NCBI RefSeq assembly: GCF_001905795.1
Contig: NZ_LIXJ01000003.1
Coordinates: 124,001-188,000 of the forward strand
Length of the DNA: 64,000 nt
Origin: Streptomyces sp. CB01580
GTDB lineage: Bacteria; Actinomycetota; Actinomycetes; Streptomycetales; Streptomycetaceae
Reading direction: 5' to 3'
The notes under the pieces are model-generated. The model searched no databases. It saw nothing but the letters and a program-made list of their open reading frames with translations, and was not told the DNA's origin. Positions 41,183 through 49,292 of this stretch are shown in pieces. The translations under genes and the position numbers were made by a program. Position 1 is the first letter of the stretch, and each line of letters opens with the position of its first letter.

Positions 41183-42319
41183 CTACTTCGTCACCGCCGC
41201 GGCCAGCTTGGACAGCGGCTCGGCCAGCGCGTTCACCGCGTCCGACAGTTCCTTGCGGTCCGCCTTGCCGACCTTCTCGTACGAGGTGAACTCGTACGAG
41301 GACTTGTCCTCGCGGTACTTGTCCAGCAGCGTGTTGAGTTCGGCGAACCGCTTGTCCAGGGCGGCGGTCAGCGTCGGGTCGTTCTTCGAGGCGATCGGCT
41401 TCAGCAGCTGGTAGGACTTCTCCGCGCCCTCGACGTTGCCCTTGAAGTCGACCAGGTCGGTGTGGCTGTAGCGCTCCTCCTCACCGGTGACCTTGCCGGT
41501 GGCGACTTCGTCGAGGAGTTCCTTGGCGCCGTTGGCCATCGAGGTCGGGGTGATGTCCGCGGTGCCGACGCGCTTCTGCCAGTCGACCAGGTCCTTGTAG
41601 AGGACCGGGGCCAGGGCCTTCTCCTCGGCGCCCAGCTTCTTGTCCTGCCACAGCGCCTTCTCCAGACGGTGCCAGCCGGTCCACTTCTGCCCGGCCTCCA
41701 GGCCGTCCTCGCGGATGTCGACCTTCGGGTCGATGTCGCCGAACGACTCGGCGACCGGCTCGGTGCGCTCCCAGCCCAGTCGCGAGTCGGCGTAGAGCTT
41801 CTTGGCGGTCTCGATGTCGCCGGCGGCGACGGCGTCCGTGAACTTCTTGGCCTTCGGCAGCGTCTCGTCCGCCTGCGCCTGGACGTAGGTGCGGTACTCC
41901 GCGACGGCCTTGTCCATCTCGGGGCTGCGCTTGGCCGCGTTGGCGCCGGTGACCTCGATCTTCTGCCGGATGCCGTGGCCCTTCATGCCCGGCTTGCAGG
42001 CGATCTCGTACGAACCGGCCTTGATCTCGGCCGTGATGTTCGCCTTGGTGCCGGGGCCGATGTTCTCGCGCTCGGCGACGATGCGGTCGTCCGGGAACAG
42101 GACGTAGACCTCGGTGACCTTGGAGCCCTTGTTCTGCACGGCCAGTTCGACGTGACCGGCCGGCACCTTCGTCTTCGACACCTCGCAGGCGTCGTCCTTC
42201 GCGACGACCTGCACGGCGCCGTCGCCCTTGCCGTCGCTCTTCTGCGCACAGCCCGTGACGGCGGTCAGGGCCGCCACGCCGGCGGCAGCGGTGACGACGG
42301 AGAGACGAACGGCTCGCAT
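41183..42319 (-). CDS. efeO: EfeO iron-binding lipoprotein (cupredoxin plus M75 domain)
   Basis: A 378-aa exported protein with lipobox AVTGC (Cys about 22). An N-terminal cupredoxin-like domain (about 35-120; CEVSKTKVPAGHVELAVQNKG, VLFPDDRIVAERENIGPG, CKPGMKGHG) precedes a helical M75 peptidase-like domain with the iron-site motif GWHRLEKALW (HxxE). It binds and delivers iron to EfeU. The ATG at 42319 has GGAG six bases upstream. Two adjacent iron boxes upstream (42370-42408) should give tight iron repression. Confidence 0.94.
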   Translation of the reverse strand: MRAVRLSVVTAAAGVAALTAVTGCAQKSDGKGDGAVQVVAKDDACEVSKTKVPAGHVELAVQNKGSKVTEVYVLFPDDRIVAERENIGPGTKANITAEIKAGSYEIACKPGMKGHGIRQKIEVTGANAAKRSPEMDKAVAEYRTYVQAQADETLPKAKKFTDAVAAGDIETAKKLYADSRLGWERTEPVAESFGDIDPKVDIREDGLEAGQKWTGWHRLEKALWQDKKLGAEEKALAPVLYKDLVDWQKRVGTADITPTSMANGAKELLDEVATGKVTGEEERYSHTDLVDFKGNVEGAEKSYQLLKPIASKNDPTLTAALDKRFAELNTLLDKYREDKSSYEFTSYEKVGKADRKELSDAVNALAEPLSKLAAAVTK

Positions 42320-42369
42320 ACGAGGCTCCACAAGAGGATGAAGGAGAAGCGGGAGAAGAACGGACAAAG

Positions 42370-42388
42370 ACAGGTGAGGCAGACCTAA
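42370..42388 (-). promoter_or_regulatory. Iron box 1 upstream of efeO
   Basis: ACAGGTGAGGCAGACCTAA matches the reversed iron-box consensus TTAGGTGAGCCTAACCTAA at 14 of 19 bases. It lies about 50 bases before the efeO start. Confidence 0.75.
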
Positions 42389-42389
42389 C

Positions 42390-42408
42390 TTAGTCGAGGC
42401 TTACCTGT
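42390..42408 (+). promoter_or_regulatory. Iron box 2 upstream of efeO
   Basis: TTAGTCGAGGCTTACCTGT matches the iron-box consensus at 13 of 19 bases and lies one base from box 1. Tandem boxes suggest two repressor dimers side by side. Confidence 0.65.
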
Positions 42409-42542
42409 CCGGTACCCGCTTGGGCCGTGATTCACCTCTCACCTCGACCCCACGGATACGAACCGGTTACGGCCGTGTCATGGGGGTCTCTCGCAATGGT
42501 CAAGAAATGGTCAAGGGCTCGTGTCGGACGGCTGGGCCCGCC

Positions 42543-42670
42543 GGACGAACCGCCCGCCGGACGAACCGCCCGCCGGACGAACCGCCCGGCGGACGAACCG
42601 CCCGGCGGACGAACCGCCCGGCGGACGAACCGCCCGCCGGACGAACCGCCCGCCGGACGAACCGCCCGAC
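42543..42670. repeat. 16-bp minisatellite, 8 copies
   Basis: Eight head-to-tail units GGACGAACCGCCCGCC run from 42543 to 42670. They differ only at the end of the unit (GCC, GGC or GAC). An apparent repeat-peptide ORF here is just translation of the array. It lies between efeO and the MITE; copy number may vary between strains. Confidence 0.95.
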
Positions 42671-42705
42671 GGGCCCGAGCAGCCCCGGCCGCTCAGGTCG
42701 CAGCA

Positions 42706-42873
42706 CTAGTGCTGTGGCCGGGAAGGTTCACCGGCTCGCGACGCCCGGCACGGCACCTCGCGGTGTTGTCGCATCGTCCGCGTACGTCCAGTACGCGGAC
42801 GATGCTCCGCCTTGCGATGCACCGCACCGGACGCCGCGAGCCACCCGGCAAACCTTCCCGGTCACAGCACTAG
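42706..42873. mobile_element. 168-bp MITE-like inverted-repeat element
   Basis: The element begins CTAGTGCTGTGGCCGGGAAG and ends with the inverse form (CTTCCCGGTCACAGCACTAG). The arms stay complementary, with small gaps, for about 45 bases and meet again at the centre, where GTCCGCGTAC and GTACGCGGAC form an inner hairpin. CTAG occurs at both ends. It has no coding capacity, so a transposase would have to act in trans. I recall this sequence as a frequent repeat in Streptomyces genomes. Its right end supplies the TAG stop of hmuV. Confidence 0.8.
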
Positions 42874-43703
42874 CGGTCCGGCACGACGAGCGGCACCCCG
42901 GTCCGCGGATGCGGGAACACCTCGACCGGCTGCCGGTAGACCTCGCCGAGCAGCCCCCCGGTGAACACCTCCGCGGGCGGGCCCGCCACCGCGATCCGCC
43001 CGCCGTGCAGCACGGCCGCCCGGTCCGCGTACGCCGCCGCCAGGCCCAGGTCGTGCAGCACCACGACGACCGCGTCCCCGGCCGCGGCCCGCTCCCGGCA
43101 GATCCGCAGCACCAGCTCCTGGTGGCGCAGGTCGAGGGCGGCGGTCGGCTCGTCGAGCAGCAGCAGCGGGGCGCGCTGCGCCAGCACCCGGGCCAGCGCG
43201 ACCCGGGCCCGCTCCCCGCCGGACAGCGCGGAGAAGGAGCGCGCGGCGAACTCGGCGACCTCGGTGGCCGCCATCGCCGCGGCGACGGCCGGATCGTCCT
43301 CGTCCGCCCGCTCCGTCCCGGCCCACGGCGCCCGGCCCATCCGGACCACGTCCGCCACCGGGAAAGGGAAGGACAGTGCGGCGGTCTGCGGCAGCACCGC
43401 CCGGCGCAGGGCCAGTTCGGCGGCCGACCAGTCGGTCACCGGGCGCCCGTCGATCCGTATCCCGCCGTTCTCGGCGGGCAGATCGGCGGCCAGCGCCGCC
43501 AGCAGCGTCGACTTCCCCGCCCCGTTGGGCCCGACCAGCGCGAGCACCTCGCCCGCGTGCGCGGTCAGATCGATGGAGTCGAGCACCGCCCGCCGCCCCA
43601 GCCGCACCCGCAGCCCGTGCGCCTCGACGGCGGCGGCGCCGGGGGAGAGGGGACCGGGCAGCCGGCGCCCCCGCGCCCGGAACGGATTCCTCGGCACCTT
43701 CAT
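42870..43703 (-). CDS. hmuV: Heme ABC transporter ATPase HmuV
   Basis: A 277-aa ABC ATPase powering heme import. Walker A is LVGPNGAGKST, the signature FSALSGGERARVALARVLAQ, Walker B LLLLDEPTAALD, and the switch His is in VVLHDLGLAAAYADR. Two starts are possible: ATG 43703, after a GAGG, or GTG 43757, which would overlap hmuU and add 18 residues. The same sequence, AGGTGGTYGGGCATG, occurs at both places, a short duplication. The stop codon TAG is the terminal CTAG of the adjacent MITE, so the natural C-terminus may be slightly truncated. It is the last gene of hmuTUV. Confidence 0.9.
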   Translation of the reverse strand: MKVPRNPFRARGRRLPGPLSPGAAAVEAHGLRVRLGRRAVLDSIDLTAHAGEVLALVGPNGAGKSTLLAALAADLPAENGGIRIDGRPVTDWSAAELALRRAVLPQTAALSFPFPVADVVRMGRAPWAGTERADEDDPAVAAAMAATEVAEFAARSFSALSGGERARVALARVLAQRAPLLLLDEPTAALDLRHQELVLRICRERAAAGDAVVVVLHDLGLAAAYADRAAVLHGGRIAVAGPPAEVFTGGLLGEVYRQPVEVFPHPRTGVPLVVPDR

Positions 43704-43743
43704 GCCCGACCACCTCGCCCGTGACGGTCCATCGGTGTCGTCC

Positions 43744-44859
43744 TCATGCCCAACCACCTTGCCTGCGACGGGTCCTGCGCAGGAGCCAGAAGAAGAACGG
43801 GCTGCCGAAGAGCGCGGTCAGCACACCGAGCGGCAGCTCGGCGGGATCGGCCACGGTACGGGCCGCGAGATCGCCCACCACCAGGACGAGGGCGCCGCCC
43901 AGCGCACTGCCGGGGACGAGGAAGCGGTGCCCCGGACCGTTCGCCATCCGCAGCAGATGCGGCACCAGCAGCCCCACGAACGAGATGATCCCGGCGACCG
44001 CCACCGCCGCGGCCGTCAGCAGCGCCACCACCAGCACGAGCGTGACCCGCAGCCGCTCGACGTCGACCCCCAGGTGCCGGGCGGGCCGCTCGCCCAGTGC
44101 GAGGAGGTCCAGCTTGCGTGCGTAGAACGGCGCGACGAGCAGCCCCAGCAGCGCGCACGGCAGCACCGCGAGCACCTTCGGCCAGGTCGCCTGCGCCAGG
44201 GAGCCCAGCTGCCAGAAGGTGATCTGGGAGATCTGCGCGTTGTCGGCGAAGAAGACGAACAGCCCGATCAGCGCTCCCGCGAAGGCGTTGACCGCGATCC
44301 CGGTGAGGATCAGCGTCACCACCTCGGTGCGCCCGTTCGACCGCGACAGCGTGTACACCAGCAGCACCGTCCCGAGCCCGGCGGCGAACGCGCAGACGGT
44401 GATGGTCCAGTTGCCGAAGAAGGTCAGCCCGAGCGCGATCGAGGCGACCGCGCCGACCGCCGCGCCGGCGGAGATGCCGATCACCGCGGGTTCCGCGAGC
44501 GGGTTGCCGAACACGCCTTGCATCAGGGCGCCCGCGCAGCCCAGTGACGCCCCGACGAGCAGGGCGAGGACGACCCGCGGCAGCCGTACGTTCCACAGCA
44601 CGCTCTCGCCGACCCGGTCCAGCGCCGCGCCGCCGAGCCCGAGACGGTGCTGGACGGAGCCGATGACATCACCGAGCGGGATGTTGTACGCGCCGAGCCC
44701 GGCGGACAGCAGACAGCCCACCAGGAGGGCGGCGACCAGACCGGTGGTCAGGAGGAAGGCGGTGGAGCGTCGGGGCCTCGCCCGCTCCTGCCCAGGGTCT
44801 GAGGGGTCCGCCGGTCGGGCGCGTTCCCCCTGCGGGGCGGTCATGTGCGAGGTCGTCAC
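43744..44859 (-). CDS. hmuU: Heme ABC transporter permease HmuU
   Basis: A 371-aa FecCD/BtuC-family permease with about ten helices. Family sequences include WNVRLPRVVLALLVGASLGCAGALMQGVFGNPLAEPAVIGISAGAAVGA near the N-terminus, the ATPase-contacting GxxR-like loop LGVDVERLR, and VAGIISFVGLLVPHLLRM near the C-terminus. The start GTG 44859 overlaps the hmuT stop (GTGA), so the pair is translationally coupled. A charged cytoplasmic tail of about 30 residues precedes helix 1. Confidence 0.93.
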   Translation of the reverse strand: MTTSHMTAPQGERARPADPSDPGQERARPRRSTAFLLTTGLVAALLVGCLLSAGLGAYNIPLGDVIGSVQHRLGLGGAALDRVGESVLWNVRLPRVVLALLVGASLGCAGALMQGVFGNPLAEPAVIGISAGAAVGAVASIALGLTFFGNWTITVCAFAAGLGTVLLVYTLSRSNGRTEVVTLILTGIAVNAFAGALIGLFVFFADNAQISQITFWQLGSLAQATWPKVLAVLPCALLGLLVAPFYARKLDLLALGERPARHLGVDVERLRVTLVLVVALLTAAAVAVAGIISFVGLLVPHLLRMANGPGHRFLVPGSALGGALVLVVGDLAARTVADPAELPLGVLTALFGSPFFFWLLRRTRRRQGGWA

Positions 44860-45992
44860 TCGGCCGTACCGCCCTTCGGGTGGAGCTGGGCGATCAGGTC
44901 GCCGAGCACCCGGTCGGTGCGCGGCCCGTAGTTCAGCAGCACTCCGTCGTCGATGGAGACGATCCGCCGGTCCATCCCGGCCGGGGTCTCGGCGACGCCC
45001 GGGATCTTCACCAGCCCGTCGACGCCGCCCACCGAGTCCAGCCCCTTGCTCATCACCAGGATGGCGTCGGGCGCCGCCTTGGCGAGGGCCTCACTGGTGA
45101 TGGCGGTGAAGTCCTTCTTCAGCCCGGACGCCTTGCCCGCGTCGACGCCCCCGGCCGCCTCGACGAGCGAACTCGCCCCCGACTCCCGGCCGCCGAGCAG
45201 ATAGACGGAGGCGGAGCCGCGCAGGTAGAGGAAGGCCACCCGGGGCTTCTTCCCGCTGTCGCCGGGCACGGACTTCTTCACGGCCTCGATCCGGGACCGG
45301 GTGCGGGCGTCGAGTTCGGCCCCCGCGTCCGGCACGCCCAGGGCCGCCGCCACGGTCTCGATCCGGCGGCCGACATCGGCGAGTTCCTTGGCCGGGTCGA
45401 CCACCACGAGCGGGATGCCGGCATCGCGGATCTGGTCGATGGCCTCGGCCGGTCCCGTGGTGGTCTCCGCGAGCACGACGGTGGGCCTGAGCGAGAGCAC
45501 GCTCTCCGCCGAGACGTCGTGGGCCCGGGTCACGACCGGGAGATCCGCCGCCTGTTCGAAGGTGGCGGTGATGTCCCGGGCGACGACCTGCTTGCCGAGG
45601 CCGAGCGTGAAGACGATCTCGCTCAGGCCGCCGGTCAGCGGCACGACGCGATCCGCCGAGGTGATGGTGGCCTGGGTCCCGTCGGCCGACTGCACGGTGA
45701 CGGGCAGTCGGGGCTCCGGAGTGCCGGGCAGCGGCTCGACCCGGTCGGCCGCGGCCTTCGCGGAGCCCGGGGACTTCGCGGCGGGCGTCCCGGCGTCGGT
45801 GCCGCCGCAGCCGGCCAGGAGGAGGGCCAGGGCGAGGGCCGCCGTCAGGACGCCGAGCGGGCCGCGCGTGCCGGACCGCCGGGTGGAAGCGGCGTCCGTC
45901 CCGGCACCGAACGGCCCGTCGGCCCCGGGGCGTTCGCGTCCCGGTCGCCGGGTGCGCCGCCCCGGTGGGGTGAAGTCCTGCGAGAAGCGCAC
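44856..45992 (-). CDS. hmuT: Heme-binding substrate-binding lipoprotein HmuT
   Basis: A 378-aa heme-binding lipoprotein. The lipobox ALLLAGC lies about 60 residues from the chosen start, after a long polar n-region, so the true start may be further in or the signal is unusually long. The type III binding-protein fold is shown by RVVPLTGGLSEIVFTLGLGKQVVARD, VVTRAHDVSAESVLSLRPTVVLAE and RVAFLYLRGSASVYLLGG. The start GTG 45992 has AGGACGG ten bases upstream; GTG 46040 is an alternative without a ribosome site. An iron box shared with the divergent htaA gene lies at 46086-46104. Confidence 0.9.
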   Translation of the reverse strand: MRFSQDFTPPGRRTRRPGRERPGADGPFGAGTDAASTRRSGTRGPLGVLTAALALALLLAGCGGTDAGTPAAKSPGSAKAAADRVEPLPGTPEPRLPVTVQSADGTQATITSADRVVPLTGGLSEIVFTLGLGKQVVARDITATFEQAADLPVVTRAHDVSAESVLSLRPTVVLAETTTGPAEAIDQIRDAGIPLVVVDPAKELADVGRRIETVAAALGVPDAGAELDARTRSRIEAVKKSVPGDSGKKPRVAFLYLRGSASVYLLGGRESGASSLVEAAGGVDAGKASGLKKDFTAITSEALAKAAPDAILVMSKGLDSVGGVDGLVKIPGVAETPAGMDRRIVSIDDGVLLNYGPRTDRVLGDLIAQLHPKGGTAE

Positions 45993-46085
45993 TGGGGCAC
46001 CGTCCTGTCGTTCCGTCGCGCGTAGTTGGTCGTGATTCACGGATTTTGCGGTGGAAGGGGGGTACCACCACGCGATCTCCATAGC

Positions 46086-46104
46086 TTAGGTTAGCCTTAC
46101 CTTG
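46086..46104 (+). promoter_or_regulatory. Iron box between hmuT and htaA genes
   Basis: TTAGGTTAGCCTTACCTTG matches TTAGGTTAGGCTCACCTAA at about 15 of 19 bases. It lies 26 bases before the htaA-type start and about 95 bases before hmuT, so one repressor dimer can shut both directions. Confidence 0.85.
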
Positions 46105-46129
46105 CTCGCTAGATCTCGGAGGGGTCCTC

Positions 46130-47572
46130 ATGCTGTCGTCCCGACCTGCTCGCGTGCCCGGACGGGCGCTCGCGGTCGCGCTGTTCGCGGCGCTGCTCGG
46201 AGCCCTGCTCCCGGCCACCGCCGCCCATGCGGCGAGCCGCACGGTGCAGGGCGGCCGGCTCGACTGGGGCATCAAGTCGTCGTTCCAGAGCTATGTCACC
46301 GGCCCCGTCGCGCACGGGAGCTGGAGCCTGACCGGCGGCGCCGCCACGGTCGGCGGCAGCCAGTTCCGTTTCCACTCGGCCACCGGCTCCTACGATCCGG
46401 CGACCGGCGCCTTCAGCGCGGGATTCTCCGGCGGGGTCCGCTTCGTCGGACACCGCAAGGCGGACGGCGGCAACGAACTGGACCTCGCCATCAGCCGCCC
46501 CACCGTCCGGATCACCGGCGGCCGGGGCACGCTCCACGCCGACATGGTCAGCAAGGAACGGGGGACCGGCCGGGTCACGTCCGCCGCGCAGGTGCCGCTC
46601 GCGACGCTCGGGCTGTCCGGGATCGACATGAGGGGCGGCACCACCCCCCTCGCCCTCACCAATGTTCCGGCGACCTTGACGACGCAGGGCGCGAAGGCGT
46701 TCGCCGGCTACTACACGGCCGGTACGCCGCTCGACCCGATCAGCCTCTTCGTGGACACCTCCGCCCCGGCGGGGAAGCCGGACACGGGTGCCTCCCCGGG
46801 GAAGAGCGACGACAAGGCCGGCAAGGCGAAGAAGACCGAGAAGACCGAGAAGACCGAGAAGGCCGCGGGACGTGTCGAGGACGCCGCCGTCGACTGGGGC
46901 GTGCGCCGCACCTTCCGCGAGTACGTCACCGGCTCCGTCGGCAAGGGCGGGTGGACCCTCGCCGACGGTGCGCAGGACGGCGGCGCGCTCTTCCGGTTCC
47001 CGCGCGGCAAGGGCACGTACGACCCGAAGAAGCAGACCCTGGACGCCCGGTTCGCGGGCAGCGTCCGCTTCACCGGCGCCGACGGGCTGGACCTGGAACT
47101 CTCCTCGGTCGCGGTCCGGGTGACGGACGGCAAGGGCACGCTTTCGGCCGACGTGCGCGGCGACGGCGAGCCGAAGAAGGCCGTCCCGCTGGTCACCTTC
47201 GCCGCGAAGGACTTCGCGCCGAAGAACGGTGTCGCCGTGCTCACCGAGGCGCCCGCGACCCTCACGGCCGACGGCGCCGGGGCGTTCGGCTCGCTCTACA
47301 AGGCGGGCACCGCGATGGACCCGGTCTCCCTGGCCGTCGCCGTCGACCGCGGCGCCGAACTCCCCGCCCTGCCCGACCTGGGCAGCGACCCCGCCCCGTC
47401 GCCCTCGCCGACGAAGAAGACCACCACCGCCGCGTCCGCGCCGGACACCGGCTCCGACGCGGGCTCCCGCACCGGGCTGTACCTCGGCGCCGGAGGCGCG
47501 GGCGTCCTGGCCGTCGCGGCCGGTGCGTTCCACCTCGCCCGCCGCCGCGGCGCCTCGCAGCAGAACAGCTGA
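46130..47572 (+). CDS. HtaA-domain cell-surface heme-binding protein (two domains)
   Basis: A 480-aa secreted protein predicted to take heme at the cell surface and pass it to HmuT. A signal peptide (1-35, ending TAAHAA) precedes two HtaA domains at about 40-205 (RLDWGIKSSFQSYVTG) and 250-410 (AVDWGVRRTFREYVTG). A Lys/Glu linker contains a 9-bp repeat coding KTE three times. A Pro/Thr linker, one C-terminal helix (GLYLGAGGAGVLAVAAGAFHLA) and RRR follow. There is no clear LAxTG before the helix (only SAPDTGSD), so it is probably membrane-anchored. An iron box lies 26 bases upstream. It is followed by a second HtaA gene after 48 bases. Confidence 0.9.
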   Translation: MLSSRPARVPGRALAVALFAALLGALLPATAAHAASRTVQGGRLDWGIKSSFQSYVTGPVAHGSWSLTGGAATVGGSQFRFHSATGSYDPATGAFSAGFSGGVRFVGHRKADGGNELDLAISRPTVRITGGRGTLHADMVSKERGTGRVTSAAQVPLATLGLSGIDMRGGTTPLALTNVPATLTTQGAKAFAGYYTAGTPLDPISLFVDTSAPAGKPDTGASPGKSDDKAGKAKKTEKTEKTEKAAGRVEDAAVDWGVRRTFREYVTGSVGKGGWTLADGAQDGGALFRFPRGKGTYDPKKQTLDARFAGSVRFTGADGLDLELSSVAVRVTDGKGTLSADVRGDGEPKKAVPLVTFAAKDFAPKNGVAVLTEAPATLTADGAGAFGSLYKAGTAMDPVSLAVAVDRGAELPALPDLGSDPAPSPSPTKKTTTAASAPDTGSDAGSRTGLYLGAGGAGVLAVAAGAFHLARRRGASQQNS

Positions 47573-47620
47573 CCCCCTGTTTCACCCCCGTACCTCATTC
47601 CCCCGAGGAGACCACCCACC

Positions 47621-49216
47621 ATGGCAGCCACCCGCCGCCCCATAGCCCTCGCCGCCGCCGTCGCCACGGCGGCAGCCCTCGGCGCGACCGCCTTCGCCCT
47701 CCCGGCGCTCGCCGCCGCCGACGCCGCCCCCGGCCGTGCGACCGCCGGCGCGCCCATGCTGGACCTGAAGGACGGCACGCTGGAATGGGGCGTCAAGGCG
47801 TCCTTCCGCACGTACCTGGCCTCGCCGTTCTCCGGCGGGAAGATCACCGTCAAGGACGGGGCCACCCAGGCGCCCGACAACGGCGTGTTCACCTTCGTCG
47901 ACGGCAAGGGCACCTACGACACCACCACGCACGGCACCCGCACCGCCTTCGGGGGCGGCGTCAGCTTCTACGCCCACGGCGGTGCCCTCGACATCACGCT
48001 GTCGGACGTGAAGCTCTCCACCACCCGCACCGGCGGCGCGATCACCGTCGATGTCACCACCCCGGAAGGCACCCGCGACGACGTGGAGTTCGCCTTCCTC
48101 GACCTGACGGGCGTGAAGCCCGGACAGGGTGAGGGCGGGGCGATGGTCTTCAAGGACATCCCGGCGACGCTGACGAAGACGGGCTCCGAGGCGTTCAACG
48201 GCCAGTACAAGGAAGGCGACGAGCTCGACCCGGCCACGCTCTCGGTGAAGGCGGGCGCGGCCCCGACCACGGAACCGACCACCGAGCCCACCGAGGAGCC
48301 GACCAAGGAGCCGACGACCGGGCCCACCAAGGAGCCGACGGCCGAGCCGAGCGGCAGGCCCACGTCGCCCGCTTCCCCGTCCCCGTCCGCCACCGGCAGG
48401 CCGGGCACCGACGAGCCGGCCGCCGAGACCGGCGCGATCCTCGACGGGACCCTGGACTGGGGCGTCAAGAAGTCGTTCCGTACGTACGTCACCGGGCCCA
48501 TCGCGCACGGCAAGGTGGAGACGACGGGCGGCGCCGCCGCGTCCGGCGACGGCTACCGCTTCCCCGACGCCACCGGCGACTTCGACGCCGCGAAGCAGAC
48601 CCTGACCGCCGGGTTCGACGGCAAGGTCCGCTTCCTGGGCCACGAGGAGAACGGCGCGTACACCCTCGACCTCTCCCTCACCGGCCTGGAGGTCCAGGTG
48701 AGCGGCGGCAAGGGCCGGCTGATCGCGGACGTCTCCACCAAGGACCGCGAGACCAGGAAGGTCTCCACCTACACCGGCATGACCATCGCGGATCTGAAGC
48801 TGCCGAAGGGCGAACTCACCGCCGAGAACGGCGTGGTGACCCTCTCCGCGGTCCCGGCGACCCTCACCGCCGACGGCACCGAGGCGTTCGGCGGCATGTA
48901 CGGCATGGGCGAGCAGCTCGACCCGCTGACCGTCGCGGTCGCCCTCGACAAGGACGCCGAACTCCCCGGCGCCGCGGGCGGCAGCGGTTCCGGCGGGTCG
49001 GCCGGCTCCATCGGTTCCACGGGTCTGGCGGGCGGTTCCGCGTCCCTCGGCGGCGGCAGCGTGGGCGGCGGTTCCGTCGGCGGTTCGGTCGGTGGCTCCG
49101 GCGCCCTCGCCTCCACCGGCTCCGACATTCCGACCGGCGCCCTGATCGCCGGAGCGGGCATCGTTGTGGCGACCGGAGCGGGGGTCTTCCTCGTCGCCCG
49201 CCGCCGTACCGCCTGA
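47621..49216 (+). CDS. HtaA-domain surface heme protein with LASTG sorting signal
   Basis: A 531-aa secreted heme-binding protein. After the signal peptide (about 1-30), HtaA domains lie at about 45-205 (TLEWGVKASFRTYLAS) and 275-440 (TLDWGVKKSFRTYVTG). They are separated by an EPT-rich linker (about 215-255). A Gly/Ser linker leads to LASTG (about 496-500), a helix and RRRTA, the pattern of class E sortase substrates. It is therefore probably attached to the wall, while the upstream HtaA protein stays in the membrane, which would give a heme relay. GAGGAG precedes ATG 47621. A perfect hairpin terminator follows. Confidence 0.92.
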   Translation: MAATRRPIALAAAVATAAALGATAFALPALAAADAAPGRATAGAPMLDLKDGTLEWGVKASFRTYLASPFSGGKITVKDGATQAPDNGVFTFVDGKGTYDTTTHGTRTAFGGGVSFYAHGGALDITLSDVKLSTTRTGGAITVDVTTPEGTRDDVEFAFLDLTGVKPGQGEGGAMVFKDIPATLTKTGSEAFNGQYKEGDELDPATLSVKAGAAPTTEPTTEPTEEPTKEPTTGPTKEPTAEPSGRPTSPASPSPSATGRPGTDEPAAETGAILDGTLDWGVKKSFRTYVTGPIAHGKVETTGGAAASGDGYRFPDATGDFDAAKQTLTAGFDGKVRFLGHEENGAYTLDLSLTGLEVQVSGGKGRLIADVSTKDRETRKVSTYTGMTIADLKLPKGELTAENGVVTLSAVPATLTADGTEAFGGMYGMGEQLDPLTVAVALDKDAELPGAAGGSGSGGSAGSIGSTGLAGGSASLGGGSVGGGSVGGSVGGSGALASTGSDIPTGALIAGAGIVVATGAGVFLVARRRTA

Positions 49217-49232
49217 CGGCACACGGTCCGGG

Positions 49233-49280
49233 GCACCGCCCGGGTGACGGCCCGGCCGAAGGCCGTCACCCGGGCGGTGC
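49233..49280. terminator. Perfect 20-bp hairpin terminator after htaA genes
   Basis: Arms 49233-49252 and 49261-49280 are perfectly complementary (GCACCGCCCGGGTGACGGCC and its inverse) around an 8-base loop. The right arm abuts the TTGAAT -10 of the next gene. Confidence 0.9.
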
Positions 49281-49286
49281 TTGAAT
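49281..49286 (+). promoter_or_regulatory. -10 element of a probable leaderless promoter (phzF-like)
   Basis: TTGAAT lies 6 bases before GTG 49293 and directly follows the terminator arm. No ribosome site is present. Confidence 0.45.
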
Positions 49287-49292
49287 GCGGAC

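Noticed and set aside
42543..42670. CRISPR array
   Set aside because: The units are contiguous, with no spacers, and no cas gene is present.
42427..42873. Repeat-peptide ORFs (PPDEPPAGRTARRTNR-type)
   Set aside because: They are translations of the 16-bp minisatellite and the MITE, not genes. All frames through the array stay open because 16 is not a multiple of three and the unit lacks stops.
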